From a virus, in IMG/VR virus record IMGVR_UViG_3300033148_005858, positions 1-32,429 of that record: DNA of 32,429 bases; one strand, written 5' to 3'. This document shows, in pieces, positions 16,226 to 23,675 of the stretch (position 1 is the first letter of the stretch; each line of letters starts with the position of its first letter). Made by a program: the position numbers and the translations under genes. The notes under the pieces are model-generated. The model worked only from the letters and a program-made list of their open reading frames with translations, was not told the origin of the DNA and made no database searches.

Positions 16226-16449
16226 GCACACGCAAGATTGATATAGCACAGCTCGATAAATGGTTTCCGCCTGCTGGACCCTGTGCCTTCTGTGGACACC
16301 GCGACAGACGGCATCGGTTGTGGGATACATTCATGAGCTATCAAGCCGCAGGAGAACCCATCGAGGTAATCGGCGAGGATTTTCCGAGTGACCGGCGTGA
16401 GGCGATTGAAGCTGTACTCCGGATCCGCCCTTATCGGAGAACAAAATGA
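16222..16449 (+). CDS. Small CxxC protein of unknown function in the baseplate operon
   Basis: 75 aa between the spike and gp46-like genes, overlapping both by four bases. It contains CAFCGHRDRRH at about residues 21-31, a possible half zinc-binding site, followed by a charged C-terminus (DFPSDRREAIEAVLRIRPYR). There is no transmembrane segment or signal. The tight coupling suggests it is translated with the baseplate genes. I do not recognise the family; an assembly helper or a small regulator is possible. Confidence 0.65.
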   Translation: MSTRKIDIAQLDKWFPPAGPCAFCGHRDRRHRLWDTFMSYQAAGEPIEVIGEDFPSDRREAIEAVLRIRPYRRTK

Positions 16450-16868
16450 ACTACGACGGCGACCTAAAACTGATACCCACCGACGACGGCGGAGATATCC
16501 TGCTGCAGAACGGACAACCGGTCATGGAGCAGGGTCTGTCAACGGCCGTTTATATCACCCTGTTCTCGGGCGATTGGTGGGCTAACGCCGTCTCAGAGGA
16601 GGCGGAGAAGCTCGGCTCCGAGCTGGAAACAGTTTTCTCCCGCACGCTCTCGAATCAGACCCGCCTCGATGCCGAGGAGTACGCGCGGCAGGCGCTCAAG
16701 TGGATGCTTGATAGCGGGATAGCTGTCAGCATTGAGGTCGAGGCCACGATACTTGCAGGCGGGACCCTCGGCCTTTCCGTCAGAATAACTCAGCCTGACG
16801 AAACCGTGGAGGAGCTGCGGTATCAGGTGAATTGGGCGAATCAGCAGATCAATATGGGGGCTGCGTAG
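16446..16868 (+). CDS. Baseplate wedge protein, Mu gp46-like
   Basis: 140 aa opening with NYDGDLKLIPTDDGGDILLQ and NGQPVMEQGLSTAVYITLFS, then WWANAVSEEAEKLGSELE, a characteristic Mu gp46/gp25-like wedge pattern. It ends in RYQVNWANQQINMG. It would attach to the J-like protein to build the baseplate periphery. Its ATG overlaps the previous stop (ATGA). Confidence 0.88.
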   Translation: MNYDGDLKLIPTDDGGDILLQNGQPVMEQGLSTAVYITLFSGDWWANAVSEEAEKLGSELETVFSRTLSNQTRLDAEEYARQALKWMLDSGIAVSIEVEATILAGGTLGLSVRITQPDETVEELRYQVNWANQQINMGAA

Positions 16869-17968
16869 TGGCTATCACGATACCCACGACAAACGAACTC
16901 CGAGATCAGATCATCTCCGACATCGAGGGCAAGCTCGGCGTCACAACTCCCTGGCTGCCGAAAGCCTTTATCCGGGTGCTCGCAACCGCCCTATCCGGTG
17001 TACTCACGCTTGTCTATCGCTTCGGCCTCTGGTGTTACCGGCAGATATTCCCGCAGACCGCAGACGACGAGGGCCTGCTGAATATCGGCGGCCAGTATGG
17101 GCTCACGCGCACGGCTGCGGTAGCCGCCATCCTTACGGCCACGGCCACCGGCACCGATGACACAACGATACCCGCGGGTACGCTATGGACAGGCGATGAC
17201 AACGGCCTCGTCTACCAGCAGGCGGAGGCCGTGGTTATCGCCGCCGGATCCGCTGTCATAACCGTTGAATGTCTTGACGCAGGCGATGCCGGGAACATGG
17301 CAAACGGCGAGTCCTTGAGTATCGGCTCGCCGATTGCGGGTGTAGATGGCACGGCAACGGTAGCGAGTACCACGACCACGGGCGAGGATGAGGAGGATAT
17401 TGAGGACTACCGCACGCGCGTGCTCAACCGCACCCAAAACCAACCCCAGGGCGGTGCGGCTCCCGATTACGTGGCCTGGGCGCTTGAGGTCGCTGGTATC
17501 GCCGAGGCCTATGCTTTCCGCCCAACACCGGGCTTTGTCAACGTCTATCCGCTGACTGATGACGCGGACCCGGCGAACCGGATACCTAATGCCGGAAAGC
17601 TCACGGAGGTGGAGAATTATCTCAGCGACACAAAGCGCAGGCCGCTGAATGCCATAGTCTCCGCTTTGGCCTTCACGGAGCTTGATTTCGACGTGGATAT
17701 AGCCGACCTCTCACCGAATGATGCAACGACCAAGGCCAACATCGAGGCCGCGATAACCGCCTATCTGTACGCCCGTAGACCCAACCAATATGCCGACGAG
17801 GTGAATCCCAAGAACATTATCTCGGCCGGTGAGATCACCTCTATTACGATCGGCGCCGGAGCGCAGATAGCGACGGTGACCCTGAAAAACGCAGGCGGTA
17901 CGCCGATCACCTCCTACACTCTGCAGGACAGCGAGCTTGCGAAGCTGAGGACGTTGACATGGATCTGA
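16868..17968 (+). CDS. Baseplate J-like protein, Mu gp47-like
   Basis: 366 aa from GTG at 16868, chosen over an ATG 36 bases upstream that would overlap the gp46-like gene. Baseplate J features: ITIPTTNELRDQIISDIEGK at the N-terminus, FPQTADDEGLLNIGGQYGL at about 58-76, and EDEEDIEDYRTRVLNRTQNQ followed by GGAAPDYVAWALEVAGIAEA at about 174-218. The C-terminus ends LRTLTWI. It is the main wedge protein that changes shape to trigger sheath contraction. Confidence 0.92.
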   Translation: MAITIPTTNELRDQIISDIEGKLGVTTPWLPKAFIRVLATALSGVLTLVYRFGLWCYRQIFPQTADDEGLLNIGGQYGLTRTAAVAAILTATATGTDDTTIPAGTLWTGDDNGLVYQQAEAVVIAAGSAVITVECLDAGDAGNMANGESLSIGSPIAGVDGTATVASTTTTGEDEEDIEDYRTRVLNRTQNQPQGGAAPDYVAWALEVAGIAEAYAFRPTPGFVNVYPLTDDADPANRIPNAGKLTEVENYLSDTKRRPLNAIVSALAFTELDFDVDIADLSPNDATTKANIEAAITAYLYARRPNQYADEVNPKNIISAGEITSITIGAGAQIATVTLKNAGGTPITSYTLQDSELAKLRTLTWI

Positions 17969-18594
17969 TGAAACGGGTTCTGCGCCTGCTATTCCCACCG
18001 GGCTCGGCGTGGCGACTGCCCGGCAATCTGGGCAACCTGGTGGATGCTCTGGCCGAATCATTTACCCGGCTGCGGACCTTCTTCCGGGGCATACTCTCCG
18101 AGGCCCTACCCGGAACCGCTGAAGATACGCTTGCCGAGTGGTATGAGACACTGGGTCTGAAATACAACCCCACTCAAGAGCTTGCGGCGCGGCAACAGCG
18201 GGCCGAGCAGGCGCATACGGCCACAGGAGGCCAGAGCAAGGACTACCTGGAGGAGCAGATACAGAAAGCGTACCCGGATGTCGTGCTCGATGAGTATGAG
18301 ACCAACCCAGAGAATATGGTCGGCCTGGGTATGGTCGGCGACATGCAGGTGCAAGGGTTTCCAAGCTGGCTGCCAAGCCCACCGACGGACGGGAGCTTCC
18401 CCGTGCACTATTACCGGGTGATCGGAGAGGTGGACGACGCGATAGATCTACAGGGATTACAGAATCTGTTGACCAGGATTGCGCCGCTGACGCATGAACC
18501 GGTGTATGAGATCACGATCAGAAATCAAACAGCTACCAGTGAGGGCGGCCTGGCTATGGTCGGTCTCGCAGAAGTAGGGAGGGGGAGAGAATGA
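17959..18594 (+). CDS. Baseplate/tail protein, Mu gp48-like (YmfQ, DUF2313)
   Basis: 211 aa. The start MDLMKRVLRLLFPPGSAWRL, LADWYETLGL-like segment (LAEWYETLGLKYNPTQELAA) and GGQSKDYLEEQIQKAYPDV fit the DUF2313/gp48 family that lies between the J protein and the fibres. It probably links the wedge to the tail fibre. It overlaps the upstream stop by ten bases and the fibre start by four. Confidence 0.85.
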   Translation: MDLMKRVLRLLFPPGSAWRLPGNLGNLVDALAESFTRLRTFFRGILSEALPGTAEDTLAEWYETLGLKYNPTQELAARQQRAEQAHTATGGQSKDYLEEQIQKAYPDVVLDEYETNPENMVGLGMVGDMQVQGFPSWLPSPPTDGSFPVHYYRVIGEVDDAIDLQGLQNLLTRIAPLTHEPVYEITIRNQTATSEGGLAMVGLAEVGRGRE

Positions 18595-19670
18595 GAAAAA
18601 TAGCGGGTCCCGGACACGTTAACAACGAGTTCAAGGACTATGATCCGATCAACAATCCCACCGGTACGTATATCATGGCCGACTGGGCGAACGACGTGCA
18701 GCGGGAGTTGATCGGGATACAGGATGAGCTTTCGATCCCGGAGGCCGACGGGAGCAATAAGTATATCCTCGCCGCCATCAAGGGGTTGGTGATCAGGCAC
18801 AGCAAACAGCTCGGAGAGTTGTTCTACCTCAACAAGTACCGTGCACCGGCGGCCTTCGACAAGGACAATCCAGAGGCGTTTTTCCCGGGCCTCTGCCTCG
18901 ACAAGGGTGATCAGGTCATCTCCTCAGCCAACTGGCCGGACCTGGTGCCGGAGCTGCGCACCATCCGCCTAACCTACAGGGAGGGCACCGGCAGCGCCGA
19001 CTACCAGTTCGACGTCACCAACTGGGCGATTGTCTCGAACGTGGCGACGCTCACCTTCGCCAACAACGACGCGGAAAACAAAATCCTTGCCGCACTCGCC
19101 GAGGACAACCTGGTACATGGCGGCTATAACTCCTGGCGCTCGATCACACTGCCCTCAGCCATCGGCGACATCACGGCGGGTGAGTATGCAATTACCAACC
19201 TCGATCCGGCAGCCCGAACGGTGTCATTTGCTTTCACGGCAGGCGATAACTCCGGCTCAGGCTCTTGGACCGCCGAGTTCTACGCTCACCGCATCCCCGG
19301 CAGCAGCACAACGGCGCGGGTGTACGAACGACCTGCGGGTGTGCTTGTGGCGGCCAACGACGCAGACGGTGAGTGTATTGCGGGACTGAGGCGACGAGAC
19401 CGGGGGCAGGGGCATGGACATATCTTTGATGGATCAAATACCACCGTTGATGAAACCATTACCGGTGGTGACATAAAAGTTTCTACTGGTGGTGGTGGAA
19501 CAAATCGTGTTGTTAATATATCTGATGGGAATACGTCACTTACAGGTACCATGTCAATCGATGAGCCCGATACCGACGGCACCAACGGCGAGCCCCGCAC
19601 CGGCAAGACCACCGACCCCCGGGCGCAGGTAGGGCACTTGTATATGTGGGGAAAAACATATCTGAGCTAA
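18591..19670 (+). CDS. Tail fibre, probable receptor-binding protein
   Basis: 359 aa, last of the baseplate series, where Mu-like phages have fibres. The N-terminal ~100 residues include a baseplate-attachment-like part (DYDPINNPTGTYIMADWAND). The end has GQGHGHIFDG, a Gly/Thr-rich repeat-like stretch and a final RTGKTTDPRAQVGHLYMWGK, similar in design to many collar/fibre C-termini. Bases 19430-19555 are clearly more AT-rich than the flanks and encode the Gly/Ser/Thr-rich part, a sign of mosaic exchange. No fibre chaperone was recognised downstream. Confidence 0.75.
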   Translation: MRKIAGPGHVNNEFKDYDPINNPTGTYIMADWANDVQRELIGIQDELSIPEADGSNKYILAAIKGLVIRHSKQLGELFYLNKYRAPAAFDKDNPEAFFPGLCLDKGDQVISSANWPDLVPELRTIRLTYREGTGSADYQFDVTNWAIVSNVATLTFANNDAENKILAALAEDNLVHGGYNSWRSITLPSAIGDITAGEYAITNLDPAARTVSFAFTAGDNSGSGSWTAEFYAHRIPGSSTTARVYERPAGVLVAANDADGECIAGLRRRDRGQGHGHIFDGSNTTVDETITGGDIKVSTGGGGTNRVVNISDGNTSLTGTMSIDEPDTDGTNGEPRTGKTTDPRAQVGHLYMWGKTYLS

Positions 19671-19680
19671 GGAGGAGATC

Positions 19681-19926
19681 ACGGCAAAGCAATATATACC
19701 GGTATACAAACCCGATGATACTCCGTCTGAGGCACGCCCGCTGCCCTCACGCATCCGCATCAAGGGTGCAGCTCACAGTCACACTGAGACCATCAAGGAT
19801 GCTGCGGGGTACGCGGATCTGCTCTACCGGATGCGGCTGACCTGCGAGCTCCATAACCGCGACAACCCTGATGACCTATGGGAGATCCAGGAAGAGCGGG
19901 AGCTCCCAGCAGAGGCCCCGGTATGA
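19681..19926 (+). CDS. Hidden 81-aa gene with apparent ACG start
   Basis: A continuous reading frame of 81 codons plus TGA begins at ACG 19681, five bases after AGGAGG. The context GGAGGAGATCACGGC is nearly the same as GGAGGTAGATCATGGC at the decoration gene, so the start looks like ATG changed to ACG. Translation: TAKQYIPVYKPDDTPSEARP, then a late YADLLYRMRLTCELHNRDNP-DDLWEIQEE. Its ELHNRD-x-P-x-DLW segment recurs in the next gene. ACG starts are rare but known; sequencing error or loss of function are alternatives. Its stop overlaps the next ATG (ATGA), which supports translation. Confidence 0.55.
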   Translation, partial: TAKQYIPVYKPDDTPSEARPLPSRIRIKGAAHSHTETIKDAAGYADLLYRMRLTCELHNRDNPDDLWEIQEERELPAEAPV

Positions 19927-20222
19927 GACCGCTTGTCCTGCTGCTGATAATAGCCCTCGCGCTCTCGGCCTGTGCTCAGGTGACGGCTCCGGAGCCGGAG
20001 AAAATCGCGGAGGAGACCGCCGTTGTCGAGGAACCCGCTTGGCAGCCCGAGCCCTGGCACATCTATATCCTTGATGCCGCCGATGCGATCCAGTTCGACT
20101 ACGAGGCCGCGACCCTGGACGATTACCGCTATATGCTCCAGGCCGTCAAGCTCAAGGTCGAGCTGCACAATAGGGACTATCCGCTGGACCTCTGGCACTG
20201 GGTCGAGGGAGGCGTGCAATGA
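19923..20222 (+). CDS. Phage lipoprotein
   Basis: 99 aa from the ATG at 19923. The N-terminus (RPLVLLLIIALALSAC) is a lipoprotein signal with lipobox LSAC, so Cys17 should be lipidated. A Pro/Glu-rich stretch follows (about 20-45). The C-terminal helix carries KVELHNRDYPLDLWHWVEGG, sharing the ELHNRD-x-P-x-DLW motif with the preceding gene. It sits just before spanin-like genes, so an envelope role in lysis or superinfection exclusion is plausible, but I do not recognise a family. Confidence 0.7.
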   Translation: MRPLVLLLIIALALSACAQVTAPEPEKIAEETAVVEEPAWQPEPWHIYILDAADAIQFDYEAATLDDYRYMLQAVKLKVELHNRDYPLDLWHWVEGGVQ

Positions 20223-20530
20223 TCTGGGCGTTTTTCACCGCGCTTGGTATCGCAGTCGGCGCGATCTGGATCTGTACGCGCCTCGCCCGCAATCTGCGGC
20301 TTGAGCGAAAGCGAGTGCGCGATTACCAGTCACACGTCGAGGCTCTGCGCAAAGAGCTGCGCGAGCGCGAGGCATTTATCCAGCAGATGGAGGAGGTGAA
20401 CCGTGAGACCGCGAAGAAAAAAGATAGGCTGCATCGTGGCTCTGATACTGAGCGCTTTGATGCTTCTCTTGATATCCTGCACGAGCTCTCCGGAGATCCC
20501 GGAGATCGAACCTCTGAGGATACCGATTGA
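20219..20530 (+). CDS. Rz-like inner-membrane spanin (candidate)
   Basis: 103 aa: an N-terminal membrane segment (IWAFFTALGIAVGAIWICTR) and a long charged helix (LERKRVRDYQSHVEALRKEL followed by REREAFIQQMEEVNRETAKK), the design of i-spanins. A second gene, with a lipobox and a Pro-rich body, starts inside it in the +1 frame, exactly as Rz1 does in Rz. It would fuse inner and outer membranes at the last step of lysis. The call comes from topology and overlap rather than sequence similarity. Confidence 0.65.
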   Translation: MIWAFFTALGIAVGAIWICTRLARNLRLERKRVRDYQSHVEALRKELREREAFIQQMEEVNRETAKKKDRLHRGSDTERFDASLDILHELSGDPGDRTSEDTD

Positions 20531-20678
20531 CTGGCCGGAATTCCCCCCACCCTCTAATGATGTGGTGCTCCGCGACGGCGTAGTCTATATGCCGCTGGAG
20601 TATTGGCTGCTCATCGTCGAGTATGTTGTTGATGTGGAGCGAGTACGCGCGATCGTGGGAGATGAGATACTGAGATAA
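20403..20678 (+). CDS. Rz1-like outer-membrane lipoprotein spanin (candidate)
   Basis: 91 aa from GTG at 20403, with GGAGG eight bases upstream. The N-terminus is basic (RPRRKK), then hydrophobic (IGCIVALILSALMLLLISC) with lipobox LISC, so Cys26 is the likely lipid site. A Pro-rich segment follows (PEIPEIEPLRIPIDWPEFPPP at about 30-50). Its first part overlaps the Rz-like gene in another frame. It is longer than classic Rz1, and the last 30 residues form a helix. Most likely the o-spanin partner. Confidence 0.65.
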   Translation: MRPRRKKIGCIVALILSALMLLLISCTSSPEIPEIEPLRIPIDWPEFPPPSNDVVLRDGVVYMPLEYWLLIVEYVVDVERVRAIVGDEILR

Positions 20679-20690
20679 CCCTCACATCAT

Positions 20691-21482
20691 ATGAAAACAC
20701 CTCTGACTTACTACGGCGGCAAGCAGCGCCTGGCAGATAAGATCATCAAGCTGATTCCGAAGCACAATCTTTATTGCGAGCCTTTTGTTGGCGGCGGTGC
20801 CGTGTTTTTCCGCAAAGAACCGTCGCCTGTGGAAGTGATCAACGACATCAACTCCGAGCTGATCAATTTCTATGAAGTGGTGCAGCGGGATTTTGTGTCT
20901 CTGGAGAAAGAAGTGACGATCAGTCTACACAGCCGAGATCTGCACCGGCGAGCACAGGTGATCTACCAGAATCCGGATATGTTCGACAAAATCAAGCGCG
21001 CTTGGGCGGTATGGGTGCTGGCGAACCTCTCGTTTGCATCTAACTTGAACAATGTCTACGCATATAGCAAAACAGTCACGCGGACAAGGGCCTTTCGCAA
21101 TAAACGAGACTCCTTCACCTATGAGATGGCGATCCGCCTGCAGGATGTGCAAATCGAATGCGCCGATGCGCTGCGAATAATTCGCAGCCGTGATGGTAGG
21201 GAAAGTTTCTTCTATTGCGATCCTCCCTACTACAACGCAGACATGGGCCATTATGATGGCTACACTAAAGAGGATTTCAAGATGCTCTTGGATGCTCTAT
21301 CCGGAATCAAGGGAAAGTTTCTTCTGAGTTCATATCCTGGCGATCTGATTGGTGAATATGTTAAACAAAACGGATGGCATCGGATCTCACTGAATATGTC
21401 ATTGTCTGCACCGTTGAAGCCGAAGCGAAAAATCGAAGTACTTACAGCGAATTACGAGCTTCTCCGGATAGACGAATCCTAA
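20691..21482 (+). CDS. DNA adenine methylase, Dam/D12 class
   Basis: 263 aa with the D12-class N6-adenine methyltransferase motifs: KTPLTYYGGKQRLADKIIKL at the N-terminus, SAM-binding CEPFVGGGAVFF at about 29-40, and catalytic DPPYYNADMGHYDG near 178. The likely target is GATC or a related site, but specificity cannot be read from sequence alone. No good ribosome site precedes the ATG, and base composition is a bit lower in GC than the tail genes. It may protect phage DNA from host restriction or act in packaging control. Confidence 0.9.
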   Translation: MKTPLTYYGGKQRLADKIIKLIPKHNLYCEPFVGGGAVFFRKEPSPVEVINDINSELINFYEVVQRDFVSLEKEVTISLHSRDLHRRAQVIYQNPDMFDKIKRAWAVWVLANLSFASNLNNVYAYSKTVTRTRAFRNKRDSFTYEMAIRLQDVQIECADALRIIRSRDGRESFFYCDPPYYNADMGHYDGYTKEDFKMLLDALSGIKGKFLLSSYPGDLIGEYVKQNGWHRISLNMSLSAPLKPKRKIEVLTANYELLRIDES

Positions 21483-21489
21483 GATTTCA

Positions 21490-22101
21490 CTACCGGATCT
21501 GTCCCAGCTGCTTTTTCGCCTCGCGCATGAAGATAGCGTTCATCACGCTACGCTTGGAAAACTTGCTCACCGCCTCGCTGTGCCAGCGGGTGGGCCTGAG
21601 CCGGTAGCTGCGGATGCTGATATCCCGGATCATAATCAAGCGCTTCCCTTTGCGGGTATACAATCCAGGCTTGCGGGTGGGGAGAAAGAAGAATTTGCTA
21701 CCCCGTCCGATCGGTCCGATTTGATTCATCCGATAGCGTCGGGCTACGGGCTTGGTTTTCAGCCCGCTTGTGCGCGCCGCCTTCGTGGGTATGGCAATCC
21801 GCCGCCTCCTGGCCCGCACCGTCCCGCCTTTCTCCTGCAGGGGCAGGTATGGGCTCTTCGAGCCAGTGACGGCGTAGCCGACTCTGCCGCTGCTTCGCAC
21901 CCTGGCCTCAGAGAAGCGGATCGAGCGCTCGGTGTAGCGGTTGCGGAGGGTGAAGCGCTCGCGGACGTTTCGCAGACTGCGGTTATGAGCGGCTTTCGCA
22001 ACCGCGTTGATGGTTGCGGCTTGCGCCTTCGGCAGGCCGTCTTTCGTGTATTTCTGCAGTGCCCGCTGGTAGGCTCGGACACTGGTAAACGTTCGGTTCA
22101 T
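21490..22101 (-). CDS. Tail protein Z-like (lambda gpZ type), opposite strand
   Basis: 203 aa, basic, with RAYQRALQKYTKDGLPKAQA and INAVAKAAHNRSLRNVRERF at the N-terminus. An Arg-rich centre (RARRRRIAIPTKAA) and a C-terminal RDISIRSYRLRPTRWH follow. The pattern recalls lambda gpZ/minor tail proteins, which also begin with a helix carrying an A-x-x-x-IN-x-VA motif. It runs against all late genes, ends eight bases from the Dam stop, and starts beside the attachment region. If functional it would be transcribed in lysogeny or from its own promoter, which is odd for a tail protein. Confidence 0.6.
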   Translation of the reverse strand: MNRTFTSVRAYQRALQKYTKDGLPKAQAATINAVAKAAHNRSLRNVRERFTLRNRYTERSIRFSEARVRSSGRVGYAVTGSKSPYLPLQEKGGTVRARRRRIAIPTKAARTSGLKTKPVARRYRMNQIGPIGRGSKFFFLPTRKPGLYTRKGKRLIMIRDISIRSYRLRPTRWHSEAVSKFSKRSVMNAIFMREAKKQLGQIR

Positions 22102-22136
22102 GGTGGGAGTATACCATAGGCCATCCCCGACTGTTA

Positions 22137-22237
22137 CACAAATTGTGCAACTTTTTTCTCAAAACATGCAGGTATGTATAGGATATATACCCAATATATT
22201 GTGTTTAGATCGGTATTCAGCACAATATATTGTGTTT
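22137..22237. repeat. CACAA-TTGTG palindromes and 15-bp direct repeat in the attP arm
   Basis: Three similar sites: CACAAATTGTG at 22137-22147, a near-palindrome at 22191-22204, and a perfect 14-bp palindrome CACAATATATTGTG at 22221-22234. The last two share the 15-bp direct repeat CAATATATTGTGTTT (22192-22206 and 22223-22237), set 31 bp apart, close to three helical turns. They lie just left of the tRNA fragment and are likely arm-type integrase, excisionase or regulator sites. Confidence 0.6.
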
Positions 22238-22260
22238 GATAAAAATCAAAAACGATCTGC

Positions 22261-22306
22261 CGAGCTTCCCAAGCTCGTGACACGGGTTCGATTCCCGTCG
22301 CTCGCT
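22261..22306 (+). other. 3' part of tRNA-Gly(CCC): attachment-site core
   Basis: Bases 22261-22277 form an anticodon arm (CGAGC, loop TTCCCAA, GCTCG) with anticodon CCC. A T-arm follows (ACGGG TTCGATT CCCGT, 22282-22298), then an acceptor strand CGCTCGC with discriminator T at 22306, fitting bacterial tRNA-Gly. No D-arm or 5' acceptor strand lies upstream, so this is only a fragment. Next to an integrase, such a copy is the usual att core that restores the host tRNA on insertion. Confidence 0.85.
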
Positions 22307-22349
22307 TCTTTTAATTGTTTTTAATATAATAATTTATATTATAAGCCCC

Positions 22350-22371
22350 CCCCTGCGGAGGGTCTTTTTTT
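22350..22371 (+). terminator. Short intrinsic terminator beyond the tRNA fragment
   Basis: A short stem of CCCT (22351-22354) and AGGG (22359-22362) with loop GCGG, followed by seven T (22365-22371). The stem is weak, though an eight-C run (22346-22353) precedes it. A terminator here would normally follow the host tRNA gene and may be part of the captured segment. Confidence 0.5.
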
Positions 22372-22433
22372 GCCCTGTGTTACGCGGATTATTACGCTTG
22401 ATTTTGGGCTTTTAGCATGATATTGTGTGGCTT

Positions 22434-23675
22434 ATGAGACAACCCTATATAATCTATAGACGCAAGCAAAGCGGCCGAATCTACCAGGTCGCGTTCTGGG
22501 ATGAAAACCGCCAGCGCTACGCACTGCGCCGCTCAGCCGATACCCTGATCCGAGAGCTCGGTGAGCGCGCCCGCCATCTCTCGCCCACGACACGAGCGGG
22601 GGCTGATGCGGCAGCGCGCATATTCCTTGATCTCGGCCTCCCCGCTTCCAGGGGCGAGGACCTTTACTCGTACCTTGAGCACTTCTGGCAGCCCGATGGT
22701 GAGCACGCGCGGATCTGCGCTGGAGCTGGAAATCCTCTGTCTACAGCCTATCTCACGGCGAACAACCAAGCGATCGACAAATACATACTGCCGTGGTTGC
22801 GCGATACACAGCGCAGGCGCCTGCGGATCTCCCAGTTCACCACGGGAATGCTCGAAGAGCTGAAACTCCACCTGCAGGGCCAGGAGAGCCGCGGGCGCCC
22901 GCTTTCCGCACGCCGCGTCAACGGCATCATGCAGGCCGTGACCGTGGCCCTGGGGGAGGCGAAGCGGCTTGGCAAGATCCAGGTTAACCCGGCGGCGAGC
23001 ATCCGTAGGCTCAAGGAGAGTAAGCCCACACGCCATATCCTCACCCTGCAGGAGGCGGCAAAATTATTTACGCGAGATTGGCCCGAGCCCCGGCAAAAGG
23101 CGATCAACCTGCTGGCCGCGTTCACGGGTATGCGCCTGGGCGAGTGCTTGGGATTGCAGGCCGAGGACATCCAGCAGCGGCAGATCAAGGTCGGGGAGAA
23201 AGAGATCGAGTATTGGGTGGTAGACCTCCGGCACAACTGGCAGGCTGGAGAAGGGCTCAAGGCACCGAAGGGCGGCTCTTATGGAGAGCTGCCGATCCCC
23301 GACTCCTGCGCGAAAGTCCTCCTACGGCTGGCCGGAGAAAACCCGTGGGAAAACGGGTTCGTGTTCTACGGCTCGCTGCGGGACAAACCCATGCACGGGC
23401 GCGGGGTCAGTGAGGCTTTCCGGGGGGCCATCAACGCGATCGGCATATCCGAGGAGGAGCGGAAGCGACGACGGCTCACCTTCCACGCCTGGCGGCACTG
23501 GTACAACAGCATGATCCGGGCTCAAGGTAACCTGCCCGACTACGCGCTCCGGCAGCTCACCCGGCATAAGGCCGAGCAGATGACGGAGCGGTATACCGAC
23601 ATCCTGCCGGAGCAGCGGGAGCAGCAGCGGCAGGCGGTGGCTAAGATCGCGGAAGGCGTTCTATCTAATAGGTGA
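22434..23675 (+). CDS. int: Tyrosine integrase
   Basis: 413 aa from the ATG at 22434 (a GTG at 22425 is in frame; neither has a clear ribosome site). N-terminal Arm/SAM-like part: RQPYIIYRRKQSGRIYQVAF, and a core-binding helix region at about 75-190. Catalytic domain: FTGMRLGECLG (Arg I), HAWRHWYNS (HxxR) and the nucleophile Tyr in TERYTDIL. It inserts the phage at the tRNA-Gly site and, with an excisionase not seen here, removes it. The gene reads away from the att core, 128 bases to its left. Confidence 0.95.
   Translation: MRQPYIIYRRKQSGRIYQVAFWDENRQRYALRRSADTLIRELGERARHLSPTTRAGADAAARIFLDLGLPASRGEDLYSYLEHFWQPDGEHARICAGAGNPLSTAYLTANNQAIDKYILPWLRDTQRRRLRISQFTTGMLEELKLHLQGQESRGRPLSARRVNGIMQAVTVALGEAKRLGKIQVNPAASIRRLKESKPTRHILTLQEAAKLFTRDWPEPRQKAINLLAAFTGMRLGECLGLQAEDIQQRQIKVGEKEIEYWVVDLRHNWQAGEGLKAPKGGSYGELPIPDSCAKVLLRLAGENPWENGFVFYGSLRDKPMHGRGVSEAFRGAINAIGISEEERKRRRLTFHAWRHWYNSMIRAQGNLPDYALRQLTRHKAEQMTERYTDILPEQREQQRQAVAKIAEGVLSNR

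Noticed and set aside
18591-19670. Diversity-generating retroelement target in the fibre
   Set aside because: No reverse transcriptase and no matching template repeat are visible in the window.
21580-22119. 179-codon + strand frame over the gpZ-like gene
   Set aside because: Proline/arginine-rich with no start signal, while the minus frame has a gpZ-like pattern.
22137-22237. CRISPR array
   Set aside because: Only two exact repeats of 15 bp with a 16-bp gap, palindromic, beside an integrase; regulatory or arm sites fit better.
22261-22306. Complete tRNA gene
   Set aside because: The D-arm and 5' acceptor strand are missing upstream, so it is only a 3' fragment.
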